NCBI GenBank assembly: GCA_964398915.1
Contig: CAYNOR010000003.1
Coordinates: 1-64,000 of the forward strand
Direction: 5' to 3'
DNA length: 64,000 nucleotides
From: Tichowtungia sp964398915
Lineage (GTDB): Bacteria > Verrucomicrobiota > Kiritimatiellia > Kiritimatiellales > Tichowtungiaceae
Every line of letters begins with the position of its first letter. Positions within the stretch are counted from its first letter, which is position 1. The translations under genes were made by a program, and so were the position numbers. The notes below the pieces were generated by a model that saw only the letters and a program-made list of their open reading frames with translations, was not told the origin of the DNA and did no database searches. Positions 43,009 to 52,119 of this stretch are shown one piece after another.

Positions 43009-45560
43009 GTCGCCCCCCCGCGCGGGGGGCGTGGATTGAAACACTTGATCGGGAAAGACTCCAACATCAATAAGGTCGCCCCCCCGCGCGGGGGGCGTGG
43101 ATTGAAACAACACCTGAAGAAAAGCGTCTTTTAGGTCAACCTTACGTCGCCCCCCCGCGCGGGGGGCGTGGATTGAAACAACTGCATTCATTTCGTGAGG
43201 TCTCCGTGATTCAGTCGCCCCCCCGCGCGGGGGGCGTGGATTGAAACTGTTGTCCGTGGTGGCGCTGGAAAGCGTTTTTTTGTCGCCCCCCCGCGCGGGG
43301 GGCGTGGATTGAAACTGACAAGTACGGTTCATTGGATGATGCGATTGCAGTCGCCCCCCCGCGCGGGGGGCGTGGATTGAAACATGCAGGGGGTGGCGAA
43401 TGTAATCAAGGCCGCATGTCGCCCCCCCGCGCGGGGGGCGTGGATTGAAACAGGTTAAAATAGACAGGGACGGACTCATTTCCGGGTCGCCCCCCCGCGC
43501 GGGGGGCGTGGATTGAAACAGGTCGAAAAACTGCTTCTGGCGTGGTATGGCATGTCGCCCCCCCGCGCGGGGGGCGTGGATTGAAACAACTGCCTGTGCC
43601 AGTTCGGTAGTGGTTTGTGCGGTCGCCCCCCCGCGCGGGGGGCGTGGATTGAAACACAAAAGGTTGCAAGCAGCAACGTAACCCAAACCGTCGCCCCCCC
43701 GCGCGGGGGGCGTGGATTGAAACAGCGGCTGGCTGGCGATCGTGGTCTGTGTGGCATGTCGCCCCCCCGCGCGGGGGGCGTGGATTGAAACACGATCACC
43801 AACGACGCGACGTGGACAGGCTGGAGTCGCCCCCCCGCGCGGGGGGCGTGGATTGAAACAAGTTCCTGCAGGCCGCCAGCTCAATGGCCAATAGTCGCCC
43901 CCCCGCGCGGGGGGCGTGGATTGAAACATCGCCTAATGACAAAGGGCGGGAATCCAAACCGTCGCCCCCCCGCGCGGGGGGCGTGGATTGAAACTATCTT
44001 CAATTCGTGAAGGCGTAGGGAAAACGGCAGTCGCCCCCCCGCGCGGGGGGCGTGGATTGAAACAATGTGGATATAGTATCGGCAGTGTCTAACCTTAGTC
44101 GCCCCCCCGCGCGGGGGGCGTGGATTGAAACCAATCTTAATCTTGATTCCGCAACGGTTCAACTCTGTCGCCCCCCCGCGCGGGGGGCGTGGATTGAAAC
44201 AAAACACATACGTCGAAAAAAGCGAATACTACGGTCGCCCCCCCGCGCGGGGGGCGTGGATTGAAACTGGCACGGCCACAAATAACTTACGAGCTATAGC
44301 GTCGCCCCCCCGCGCGGGGGGCGTGGATTGAAACCATCGTCAAAATCGTAGAAGCAACAATCAAAGCCCGTCGCCCCCCCGCGCGGGGGGCGTGGATTGA
44401 AACAGATGGGGCGTCCGGCCCTGCTGTTGATATTTAGTCGCCCCCCCGCGCGGGGGGCGTGGATTGAAACACGGTTCCAAAAGGCTACCCGTCTGACGGT
44501 GCAAGTCGCCCCCCCGCGCGGGGGGCGTGGATTGAAACAGCTCCGAAGCAGGTAGCACAAAGCAGAGATACGTCGCCCCCCCCGCGCGGGGGGCGTGGAT
44601 TGAAACAACCCGTTGCTGGCTGTACATCACCAGGAAGCGCGTCGCCCCCCCGCGCGGGGGGCGTGGATTGAAACAACGCTTCAGCGGAAGGGGTGATCAT
44701 GGCCTGACGTCGCCCCCCCGCGCGGGGGGCGTGGATTGAAACTATGGAGATGCTGGTTCGTCGGGATAAGATGGCGTCGCCCCCCCGCGCGGGGGGCGTG
44801 GATTGAAACTTTTATAATGTTGAATATCCCGCAACAATGATATGTCGCCCCCCCGCGCGGGGGGCGTGGATTGAAACCTGAATAAGCCTTCCGCATTTAC
44901 ACGCCTTCATTGTCGCCCCCCCGCGCGGGGGGCGTGGATTGAAACTGCAAAGCCATTGACTTCGCAGTGCAGGATCGCGGTCGCCCCCCCGCGCGGGGGG
45001 CGTGGATTGAAACATCTTTCCAGCCGTTGGATTGCGCACGAAACCAAGTCGCCCCCCCGCGCGGGGGGCGTGGATTGAAACAGCAAACATTTCTCCAGCC
45101 GGAGCAACGGCCTGTGTCGCCCCCCCGCGCGGGGGGCGTGGATTGAAACAGAGAACTCGTTGCCGATGCCAACAAATGCCTGAGTCGCCCCCCCGCGCGG
45201 GGGGCGTGGATTGAAACAAAATCTCTGCGGGATTCCTTGCAAACGCCTTAAGTCGCCCCCCCGCGCGGGGGGCGTGGATTGAAACAATATGTCTATCAAA
45301 AAGGACAAGTTAAAGGCTATGTCGCCCCCCCGCGCGGGGGGCGTGGATTGAAACTTTCTGTGGCTATGGCCCGACGAGCGGGACGGTGGTGTCGCCCCCC
45401 CGCGCGGGGGGCGTGGATTGAAACCGGCTGGGCCTTGCGGGCCCTGCGGGCCGACTTCGTCGCCCCCCCGCGCGGGGGGCGTGGATTGAAACGATACGAG
45501 CACAACTAATTAGGACGCGCACGCGCGTCGCCCCCCCGCGCGGGGGGCGTGGATTGAAAC
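43009..45560 (+). CRISPR. Type I-C CRISPR array, 38 repeats and 37 spacers
   Basis: The repeat is 34 bases: GTCG, seven C, GCGC, six G, then CGTGGATTGAAAC, a type I-C pattern with a G/C stem and the ATTGAAAC handle. I placed 38 copies by position; the first starts at 43009 and the last at 45527, with spacings of 66-71 and mostly 68. Copy 24 (44572) has eight C, the only length variant noticed. Spacers are mostly 33-36 bases; the first is 32 and the second 37. Cas5c would cut within the repeat. Confidence 0.98.
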
Positions 45561-45593
45561 TTTTCCTGCCTATCTGCGGCTTTTGTGCAGACC

Positions 45594-45627
45594 GTTGCCT
45601 CCCCGTGTGGAGGCATTGGCATTACCG
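45594..45627 (+). repeat. Decayed terminal CRISPR repeat
   Basis: GTTGCCTCCCCGTGTGGAGG followed by CATTGGCATT aligns to the repeat with mostly C-to-T and G-to-A changes. It lies 67 bases after the last intact repeat start, one array period, with a 33-base candidate spacer between (45561-45593). It marks the old, leader-distal end. It also overlaps the last few bases of yggU on the other strand. Confidence 0.65.
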
Positions 45628-45918
45628 GATTTTATCGTTAATTCGTCCGATCAAAGCCTCCCGTGTGATGCCGGTAATCAAAACCGCCTTATTACGTCCG
45701 GTTTCTCCTGAAGCGATGGAGAGCTGTGAGCGGGGGATGCTTAGGGCATCGCTCAAAAAACGGATGAGGGCCTGATTGGCTTTGCCTTCGACCGGCGGGG
45801 CCTGTAAACGAACTTTCAGTGCATCGCCGTGGAGTCCCTGAATCTCGTTTTTTGAGGCGCGCGGCATCGCCCGCACGGGAAGCAGTACACCTTTAGATGT
45901 TTCACGAATCCATTCCAT
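45622..45918 (-). CDS. yggU: DUF167 (YggU) family protein
   Basis: A 98-residue single-domain protein: LPVRAMPRASKNEIQGLHGD, LKVRLQAPPVEGKANQALIRFLSDAL and GETGRNKAVLITG are the DUF167 landmarks. Function is unknown. AAGGTAATTT precedes the ATG. It converges on the CRISPR array, and its end overlaps the decayed terminal repeat. Confidence 0.92.
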   Translation of the reverse strand: MEWIRETSKGVLLPVRAMPRASKNEIQGLHGDALKVRLQAPPVEGKANQALIRFLSDALSIPRSQLSIASGETGRNKAVLITGITREALIGRINDKIR

Positions 45919-45928
45919 AAATTACCTT

Positions 45929-45968
45929 GGAATACTGGAATAAAGGAATGGTGGATTAATGGAAGAAA
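45929..45968. repeat. 8-base-period repeat, single arm
   Basis: Units GGAATACT, GGAATAAA, GGAATGGT, GGATTAAT, GGAAGAAA lie just upstream of yggU. No facing arm was seen, unlike the copies at 26511, 31659 and 63494. Confidence 0.6.
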
Positions 45969-46074
45969 AAAAGCCAATGTCCGCTGTCAATTTATCAATT
46001 CAGAACGAATTATCCGCGTGCATCCGGATTCATCTACGGCTAGATTCCCCCCGGATTTAAACAGGAGTTTTTGA

Positions 46075-46962
46075 ATGTCCGCTAAGATTTTGGATGGTAA
46101 GGCCATTGCACAGGAGTTTCGTACTGAACTGAAGGCAAGAACCGCTGAGCTGAAAAAGCAGGGGGTTGTCCCCGGTCTCGGGGTTCTGCTGGTCGGTGAT
46201 GACCCTGCTTCGCGCTCCTATGTGACCGCCAAGGAAAAAGCCTGCGAGGAAACCGGCCTTTATTCCCGCGAAATCAAGTTGCCTGCCACCGCTTCACATA
46301 AGGAAATCCTGGATGTGGTCAAGGCGTTCAATGCCGACAATCAGATCGACGGGATTCTCGTTCAGCTTCCCCTTCCGGATTCTTCGATGGAGCAGTCGGT
46401 GATTGAAGCGATTAATCCTGACAAAGATGTGGACGGATTTCATCCGGTCAATGTGGGCCGTATGATGCTCGGCCTGCCTGCTTTTCTGCCGTGCACACCG
46501 CATGGCGTGCTTCAGATTTTGAAACGTTCAGGTGTCAAAACCGACGGGGCGCACGTGGTGGTGATCGGTCGCAGTAATATCGTCGGACGCCCGCTGGTTA
46601 ATCTGCTCAGCCAGAAGAGCGAGCTGGGCAATGCAACGGTAACGATGTGCCACACCCGTACAAAGAATATGAAGGAACTGACACTTCAGGCCGATATCAT
46701 TGTCGCCGCAGTAGGCCGCCCGAATACAGTGACCGCCGATATGGTAAAGCCCGGCGCTGTGGTCATTGATGTCGGCGTCAACCGCGTGACCGATGCAACC
46801 GCCAAGGCGGGATTCCGGCTGAAAGGCGATGTGGATTTTGAGGCTGTGGCGCAAAAGGCCGCCGCCATTACGCCGGTGCCCGGCGGGGTCGGTCCGATGA
46901 CGATTACCATGCTGCTGGCGAATACGGTCGAATCGGCGGTACGCCGTCACGGAGTGAAATAA
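46075..46962 (+). CDS. folD: Bifunctional methylenetetrahydrofolate dehydrogenase/cyclohydrolase
   Basis: FolD interconverts 5,10-methylene- and 10-formyl-tetrahydrofolate. The 295-residue protein has SRSYVTAKEKACEETG with the catalytic lysine, GILVQLPLP, NPDKDVDGFHPVN, the NADP site GRSNIVGRP and PGGVGPMTITML. AGGAG precedes the ATG. The LptF/G gene starts 4 bases after its stop. Confidence 0.97.
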   Translation: MSAKILDGKAIAQEFRTELKARTAELKKQGVVPGLGVLLVGDDPASRSYVTAKEKACEETGLYSREIKLPATASHKEILDVVKAFNADNQIDGILVQLPLPDSSMEQSVIEAINPDKDVDGFHPVNVGRMMLGLPAFLPCTPHGVLQILKRSGVKTDGAHVVVIGRSNIVGRPLVNLLSQKSELGNATVTMCHTRTKNMKELTLQADIIVAAVGRPNTVTADMVKPGAVVIDVGVNRVTDATAKAGFRLKGDVDFEAVAQKAAAITPVPGGVGPMTITMLLANTVESAVRRHGVK

Positions 46963-46966
46963 GAAT

Positions 46967-48091
46967 ATGCGCACACTCAACCGCTATATTGTTCTGGATT
47001 ATCTGGTGATTTTTCTGGCCGCACTGGGTCTGATCACGTTTGTGATGACCGTCGGTGCGCTCGTGAAAGCGGTTGACTTGATGGCGCGCGGAGTTTCAGC
47101 GGCACTGATCGTCAAATTTTTCTTTCAGAACATCCCTTACATCCTTTCGTTCTCCATGCCCATCAGCACACTTTTTTCCGCGTTGCTGCTTTTCGGACGG
47201 CTTTCGATGGACAGTGAAATCAGCGCGATGAAAAGTTGCGGAATCAGTCTCTGGCGGCTGGCGGCTCCGCTGATACTGCTCTCGATATTATTCAGCGGAA
47301 TCTGCATCTACATTAACAGCGAAGTGGCACCTGTCGCCAAATACGCCAACAAAGAGCTGCTTCGAACGGCCGGAGTGGAAGAACCGATCAACCTGCTGGA
47401 AGAAGGCCGTTTTATTAACGATTTTCCCGGTCTGATGATTTATGTGGGCCGCAAAACCGGTACCGTCGTTAACGATGTGGTCGCGTATGAATTAGATAAA
47501 GATGGTGGCGTAAAACGCAGCATACGCGCGAGACAGGGCGATATCGTTGCAGACAACGCGAATCGTCTGTTAACGGTGAAACTCTATAATGTACGCATCG
47601 AGATCCCGGATGCCAAAGACCCGCACGACGTTTCGAAAACCACTTACGTCAATGCCGAATATTATCCGCTCAAACTAGATTTTCATAAACTGCTTAAAAA
47701 TAAGTCTACCACACTGAAGCCCGGGCATCTGAGTACGGGGCAGCTGGTCGACCGCATCCGCAATGTGGAACGCGACTTCCCGATGCTTTCAGCGCCTGAC
47801 CGGCTGATTCAAAAAACGCGGCTGGTGGTCGAGGCGAATCATCGCGTTTCCATTGCGGTCGGTTGTTTCAGCTTCATGCTGATTGGTATTCCGCTCGGCA
47901 TCAAATCGCACCGCCGGGAAACCGCCACCGGTATGGTCGTCAGCTTGGGGATTGTCTTTGCCTATTATATCTTCATCGTAATTGCCAAAGCGCTGGCAGA
48001 CTACCCGCTGCTCCATCCCAACCTGATTCTCTGGATACCGCTGATTGTCGCACAGTTTATCGGACTGTGGCTGATCCGCCGCTCCAGTTAA
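46967..48091 (+). CDS. LptF/LptG-family LPS export permease
   Basis: A 374-residue YjgP/YjgQ-family protein. It has three hydrophobic helices in residues 10-120, a periplasmic region of beta strands (about 125-270), and three more helices (about 285-370). LptF and LptG form the inner-membrane gate that lifts LPS to the periplasmic bridge. Only one of the pair is here, and which one cannot be told by eye. It is in an operon with folD and supports a diderm cell envelope. Confidence 0.88.
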   Translation: MRTLNRYIVLDYLVIFLAALGLITFVMTVGALVKAVDLMARGVSAALIVKFFFQNIPYILSFSMPISTLFSALLLFGRLSMDSEISAMKSCGISLWRLAAPLILLSILFSGICIYINSEVAPVAKYANKELLRTAGVEEPINLLEEGRFINDFPGLMIYVGRKTGTVVNDVVAYELDKDGGVKRSIRARQGDIVADNANRLLTVKLYNVRIEIPDAKDPHDVSKTTYVNAEYYPLKLDFHKLLKNKSTTLKPGHLSTGQLVDRIRNVERDFPMLSAPDRLIQKTRLVVEANHRVSIAVGCFSFMLIGIPLGIKSHRRETATGMVVSLGIVFAYYIFIVIAKALADYPLLHPNLILWIPLIVAQFIGLWLIRRSS

Positions 48092-48111
48092 CCCTGGTCG
48101 ATGAGCAGAAA

Positions 48112-48150
48112 GTCTAAGGTCTGAAGGTCGAAGGTCGGGGTCGGAGAGAC
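48112..48150. repeat. Degenerate 7-base-period repeat
   Basis: The run reads CTAAGGT, CTGAAGG, TCGAAGG, TCGGGGT, CGGAGAG (phase from 48114) between the LptF/G gene and the Fic promoter region. Confidence 0.5.
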
Positions 48151-48167
48151 GATTTCTATCTTTTTGT

Positions 48168-48200
48168 TTTGGGCTATAAAATAACAATTTATAGCTCAAA
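48168..48200. promoter_or_regulatory. Inverted-repeat operator candidate before fic
   Basis: TTTGGGCTATAAA (48168-48180) faces TTTATAGCTCAAA (48188-48200) with one mismatch and a 7-base gap. A further half-site, GGGCTATAA, follows near 48216, about 25 bases before the Fic ATG. This spacing suggests a protein-binding operator controlling the Fic gene, possibly by its own product. Confidence 0.45.
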
Positions 48201-48242
48201 AATTAGCTTGTTTATGGGCTATAAGCAGGTAGTTTTCGGCTC

Positions 48243-49351
48243 ATGAAGTGGAATTGGCAGATAGATGGCTGGCCGGAGTTTAGCTTTGACTCCGGTGCTT
48301 TAGCTTCATTGGAATCGACGTTTCTAACGACATCGGGTGTTCTCCTCGGAACCTGCAACCATCTGGATGAGGAGGAGTTAAGCGATCTTCGTGTCGAACT
48401 GATGAGTGACGAAGCCCTGAAAACCTCCGAGATTGAGGGCGAGTTTCTAAACCGCGACAGCCTTCAGTCATCCATTCGTTGCCAATTCGGGTTGCAGACG
48501 GACAGTCGGAAAATTCCGCTGGCGGAGCAGGGCATTTCCGAGGGACGGTGCAGGTCTACCGGACATGGATCGATCCGCTTACAGACCGGATGCTTTGGGA
48601 CTGGCATGCCCGATTGACTATGGGGCGGAGCGATCTTTCGGATATGGGCTGCTACCGGACTTTGCCGGAACCGATGCAGGTGGTTTCAGGGCCGGTCGAC
48701 AAACGGAAAATTCATTTTGAAGCACCGCCGTCCGGCCGCATGCAGAGCGAAATGGATCTGTTCAACGCATGGTTCAACCGGACAGCTCCGGACGGAGAAC
48801 AGCCGCTTCCGGCGCTGACTCGTGCCGGTATCGCGCACCTCTGGTTTGTCAGCATTCATCCGTTCGAGGACGGAAACGGGCGCATCGGACGCTTTATTGC
48901 AGAAAAGGCACTCTCGCAGAATCTGCAGCGACCGACTCTGATTGCGCTGGCCCAGGCGATCGAAGCAGATCGTAAGGCCTACTATACTGCTTTGGAAAGG
49001 GTCAACCGTCAGCTGGAAATCACCGACTGGCTTATCTGGTTTGCCAAGACGGTTCTGGATGCGCAGAATCTCACTATCCGGAACATCCGGTTTTTGGTGG
49101 AGAAATCCAAACTCTATGCACGCCTCGGGTCTTCACTGAATGAACGGCAGAACCGGGTTTTGATCCGCATGTTTAAAGAAGGGCTTTCCGGATTCAAAGG
49201 CGGGCTCAATGCGGAAAATTACATTCGCATCGCTAAAACATCAGCCTCGACCGCCACCCGTGATCTGCAGGATATGGTTTCCAAAGGCGCACTCACGCGC
49301 ACCGGCGAGCTCAAAGCCACGCGCTATCATCTCAACCTGCCGTGTCCTTAA
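48243..49351 (+). pseudogene. Fic-family protein (DUF4172 + Fic), frameshifted
   Basis: Two overlapping frames together make one protein of about 369 residues. The first (48243 to the junction) holds an N-terminal DUF4172-like part with TSEIEGEFL, the class II inhibitory-helix motif (S/T-x3-E-G). The second holds YRTWIDPLTD onward and the intact catalytic motif HPFEDGNGRIGR, then a C-terminal winged-helix-like end. Comparison with the family places the break near 48543-48547, where one base seems missing between GAG and GTGCAG. Fic enzymes AMPylate proteins. It may be a real pseudogene or an assembly error. Confidence 0.82.
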
Positions 49352-49395
49352 ACAGTAATCGCCACACGCGTGTGGTTATCCTGTCAAAAAAACAA

Positions 49396-49417
49396 ACCCC
49401 GCTTAGTTAAGCGGGGT
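49396..49417 (+). terminator. Intrinsic terminator after fic
   Basis: A perfect 10-bp stem ACCCCGCTTA / TAAGCGGGGT with a 2-base loop. The T-run (TTTTTTTT) lies about 13 bases further on rather than at once, so efficiency is uncertain. Confidence 0.65.
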
Positions 49418-49471
49418 CGTTTCGTGATTTTTTTTCGTGGCTAAAATCCTTACAGCGCGGCGGGCGTAAAG

Positions 49472-49615
49472 ATTTTGGAGTGCGCCGGCAACCAACCTGT
49501 CACGCCGAAGTGTACGAATGCGGACGGGCGACGGCGCTTTCTGCGGCGAGTGTGAAAAAGCGGTGTCGCGTTTCCTCCTTCGGCGGACGAGTCGCTTGCC
49601 ACCGCACTCCAGAAT
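49472..49615. repeat. Imperfect palindromic element (~144 bp)
   Basis: ATTTTGGAGTGCGCCGGCAA (49472-49491) and the reverse complement of 49596-49615 agree at 17 of 20 bases. The inner parts are also similar when folded (both contain CGCCGAAG shortly after the arm). It ends four bases before the isocitrate dehydrogenase stop. The structure is that of a non-coding MITE-like or REP-like element; no open frame of merit is inside. Confidence 0.6.
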
Positions 49616-49619
49616 GTTT

Positions 49620-51845
49620 TTACAACGAGGCTAATGCCGCATTGAAGGTCTGGCTCGGGCGCATGGCGGCGGAGACGAGATTCTCGTCCGGGCGGTAGTA
49701 GCCGCCGATGTCGACCGGCTTGCCTTGAACGCCGGTCAGTTCTTCGATGATCTTCGCTTCGTTCTCCGCGAGTGCTTTGGCGAGCGGAGCGAAGCGGGCT
49801 TTCAACTCCGCATCTTTGTTCTGTGCGGCGAGCGCTTCGGCCCAGTAGAGCGTGAGGTAGAAGTGGCTTCCGCGATTGTCGAGTTCGCCGACTTTGCGCG
49901 CTGGCGATTTGTCTTCCTGCAAAAACTTCGCGTTGGCGGCGTCGAGCGTGTCGGCCAGTACCTGCGCTTTCGGATTCTTGAATACCGCAGCGAGGTGTTC
50001 GAGCGATACGCCGAGGGCGAGGAATTCGCCCAGCGAATCCCAGCGCAGATAGTTTTCTTTTATGAATTGCTGGACGTGTTTCGGCGCGGAACCGCCTGCG
50101 CCGGTTTCAAACATGCCGCCGCCGTTCATGAGCGGAACGATGGAGAGCATTTTGGCGCTGGTGCCGAGTTCGAGAATAGGGAAGAGGTCGGTCAGGTAGT
50201 CGCGCAGGACGTTGCCGGTGACAGAGATGGTGTCTTTTCCGGCTTTGGCCCGTTCGAGCGACAGGCGAGTGGCTTCGACCGGCGGCAGAATCTGAATATT
50301 CAGCCCGTTGGTGTCGTGATCTTTCAGGTATTTTTCGACCTTGGCTATAATCTGCGCGTCGTGGGCTCGGTTTTTATCGAGCCAGAAGACGGCCGGAGCG
50401 CCGGTAGCGCGGGCGCGGGTGACGGCCAGCTTAACCCAGTCGCGGACCGGAGCGTCTTTGGTCTGGCAGGCGCGCCAGATGTCGCCTTTTTCAACGGTAT
50501 GTTCGAACAGTACGTTGCTGGCGACGTCGGTGACGCGGACTTTTCCAGACATTGGAATTTCGAACGTCTTGTTGTGTGAGCCGTATTCCTCGGCAGCCTG
50601 TGCCATGAGTCCAACGTTCGGAACGCTTCCCATGGTGCGGGGATCAAAAGCACCGTGCTTTTTGCAGAAGGCGATGGTTTCGGAGTAGATGCCGGAGTAG
50701 CAGCGGTCGGGGATGATGAAGTTGGTGTCCTGCTGTTTGCCGGCTTTGTTCCACATCTGGCCGGAGGTGCGGATTGCGGCAGGCATGGATGCGTCGACGA
50801 TGATGTCGCTTGGAACGTGCAGGTTGGTGATTCCTTTATCGGAGTCGACCATGGCGATGTCCGGCGCGGAGGCATAAACGGCGGCGATGTCCGCTTCGAT
50901 TTCGGCTTTTTTAGTGGCGGGCAGGGTGGTGATTTTGGTGTAAAGGTCTCCCAGTCCGTTGCTTGGATCAACGCCGAGTGTTTTGAGGGTGTCCGCGTGT
51001 TTTTCAAAAACCGGCTTAAAGAAGACCTTTACAGCATGGCCGAAGATGATCGGGTCGGAAATCTTCATCATGGTGGCCTTCATGTGCAGAGAGAAAAGGA
51101 TGCCGGCCTTCCTGGTCGCGGCAATCTGTTCGGTCAGGAAAGCTTCCAGCGCCCTGGTACTCATGAACGTGCCGTCGAGGATCTCACCGGCTTTGAGTTT
51201 TAGACCGTCTTTCAGCACGGTTACACGTCCGTCATTTGCGACCAGCTCAATTTTTACCGTTGTTTCGTTTGGAACGGTCACCGACCGTTCGTTTCCGAAG
51301 AAATCATTGGCGGGCATGCTGGAGACGGTTGATTTGGAATCGGCGGACCAGGCGCCCATGCGGTGCGGATTGTTTTTGGCATACTGCTTTACGGCGGCGG
51401 CGCAGCGGCGGTCGGAGTTGCCTTCACGAAGCACCGGATTTACCGCACTGCCCTTGATTTTGTCGTAGCGTGCTTTGATCTTTTTTTCGTCTTCGGTGGC
51501 GGGCGATTCCGGATAGTCGGGGATTTTAAAGCCTTTAGCCTGAAGTTCGGCGATGGCGGCTTTCAGTTGCGGCATGGAAGCAGAGATGTTCGGCAGTTTG
51601 ATGATGTTGGCGTCCGGTTGCAGGGTCAGCGCGCCCAGTTCGGCGAGGGCGTCCGGAACGCGCTGCGCTTCGGTCAGAAATTCGGGGAAGGCGGCGAGGA
51701 TGCGGCCTGCGAGGGAAATGTCGCGGGGTTCAACAGTCACACCGGCTGCGGCGGTGAACGCTCCAATGATTGGAAGCAGGGATTGCGTGGCAAGCGCCGG
51801 GGCTTCGTCGGTGATTGTATAAATAATCTTGGCTTTAGTGTTCAT
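49620..51845 (-). CDS. icd: Monomeric NADP-dependent isocitrate dehydrogenase
   Basis: It oxidises isocitrate to 2-oxoglutarate in the TCA cycle. The 741-residue length and segments such as NIIKLPNISASMPQLKAAI, VLREGNSDRRCAAAVKQYAK, FFGNERSV and GNVLRDYLTDLFPIL mark the monomeric (IDH-II) family. Homology is high throughout. The start ATG at 51845 gives MNTKAKIIYTITDEAPALAT; an in-frame upstream start adds unsupported residues. It is a single-gene unit. Confidence 0.97.
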   Translation of the reverse strand: MNTKAKIIYTITDEAPALATQSLLPIIGAFTAAAGVTVEPRDISLAGRILAAFPEFLTEAQRVPDALAELGALTLQPDANIIKLPNISASMPQLKAAIAELQAKGFKIPDYPESPATEDEKKIKARYDKIKGSAVNPVLREGNSDRRCAAAVKQYAKNNPHRMGAWSADSKSTVSSMPANDFFGNERSVTVPNETTVKIELVANDGRVTVLKDGLKLKAGEILDGTFMSTRALEAFLTEQIAATRKAGILFSLHMKATMMKISDPIIFGHAVKVFFKPVFEKHADTLKTLGVDPSNGLGDLYTKITTLPATKKAEIEADIAAVYASAPDIAMVDSDKGITNLHVPSDIIVDASMPAAIRTSGQMWNKAGKQQDTNFIIPDRCYSGIYSETIAFCKKHGAFDPRTMGSVPNVGLMAQAAEEYGSHNKTFEIPMSGKVRVTDVASNVLFEHTVEKGDIWRACQTKDAPVRDWVKLAVTRARATGAPAVFWLDKNRAHDAQIIAKVEKYLKDHDTNGLNIQILPPVEATRLSLERAKAGKDTISVTGNVLRDYLTDLFPILELGTSAKMLSIVPLMNGGGMFETGAGGSAPKHVQQFIKENYLRWDSLGEFLALGVSLEHLAAVFKNPKAQVLADTLDAANAKFLQEDKSPARKVGELDNRGSHFYLTLYWAEALAAQNKDAELKARFAPLAKALAENEAKIIEELTGVQGKPVDIGGYYRPDENLVSAAMRPSQTFNAALASL

Positions 51846-52052
51846 AAGGTTTTCTTGCTGGTTTTTGCACATTGGGCTGAAAAGCAGGGTGAAGTGTGTA
51901 TTTAAAAGTCGGGATGGTGTCAAGGCACGGGTCCGGTAAGTCCTGTCCTATGTAGTGCCGTGGGATCTCGTGAAAGCACGGATTGTGAACGTGCGGGAAT
52001 GCATAGCCGGGACGTTGGATTCCTCCCGCCCTTGTAAAAAACGAGATGGCAC

Positions 52053-52080
52053 TTGACCGAAAGGTTTAGTTCGGTATTAT
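52053..52080 (+). promoter_or_regulatory. Putative rplS promoter
   Basis: TTGACC (52053-52058) and TATTAT (52075-52080) with a 16-base spacer, 39 bases before the rplS ATG. Both hexamers are close to the sigma70 consensus. Confidence 0.6.
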
Positions 52081-52119
52081 TCGACGCTCAATTTTGGAAT
52101 TGGAAGAAAGAGGACAATT

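Noticed and set aside
42928..45509. Many open frames on both strands across the CRISPR array, encoding repeated FQSTPPARGGD or PPARGAWIET peptides
   Set aside because: They are translations of the CRISPR repeat; every repeat contributes the same residues and there is no ribosome-binding site or family similarity.
34189..45560. CRISPR region examined for a novel defence system beyond type I-C
   Set aside because: All main genes match type I-C families; only the four-helix-bundle gene and the cas3 arrangement are out of the ordinary, and these are reported as findings.
45594..45627. Hairpin GCCTCC...GGAGGC considered as the yggU terminator
   Set aside because: No T-run on the minus strand, and its full length and its one-period spacing match a decayed CRISPR repeat better.
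49725..50579. A 284-codon frame antisense to isocitrate dehydrogenase
   Set aside because: Shadow of the real gene; composition is biased and no motif is seen.
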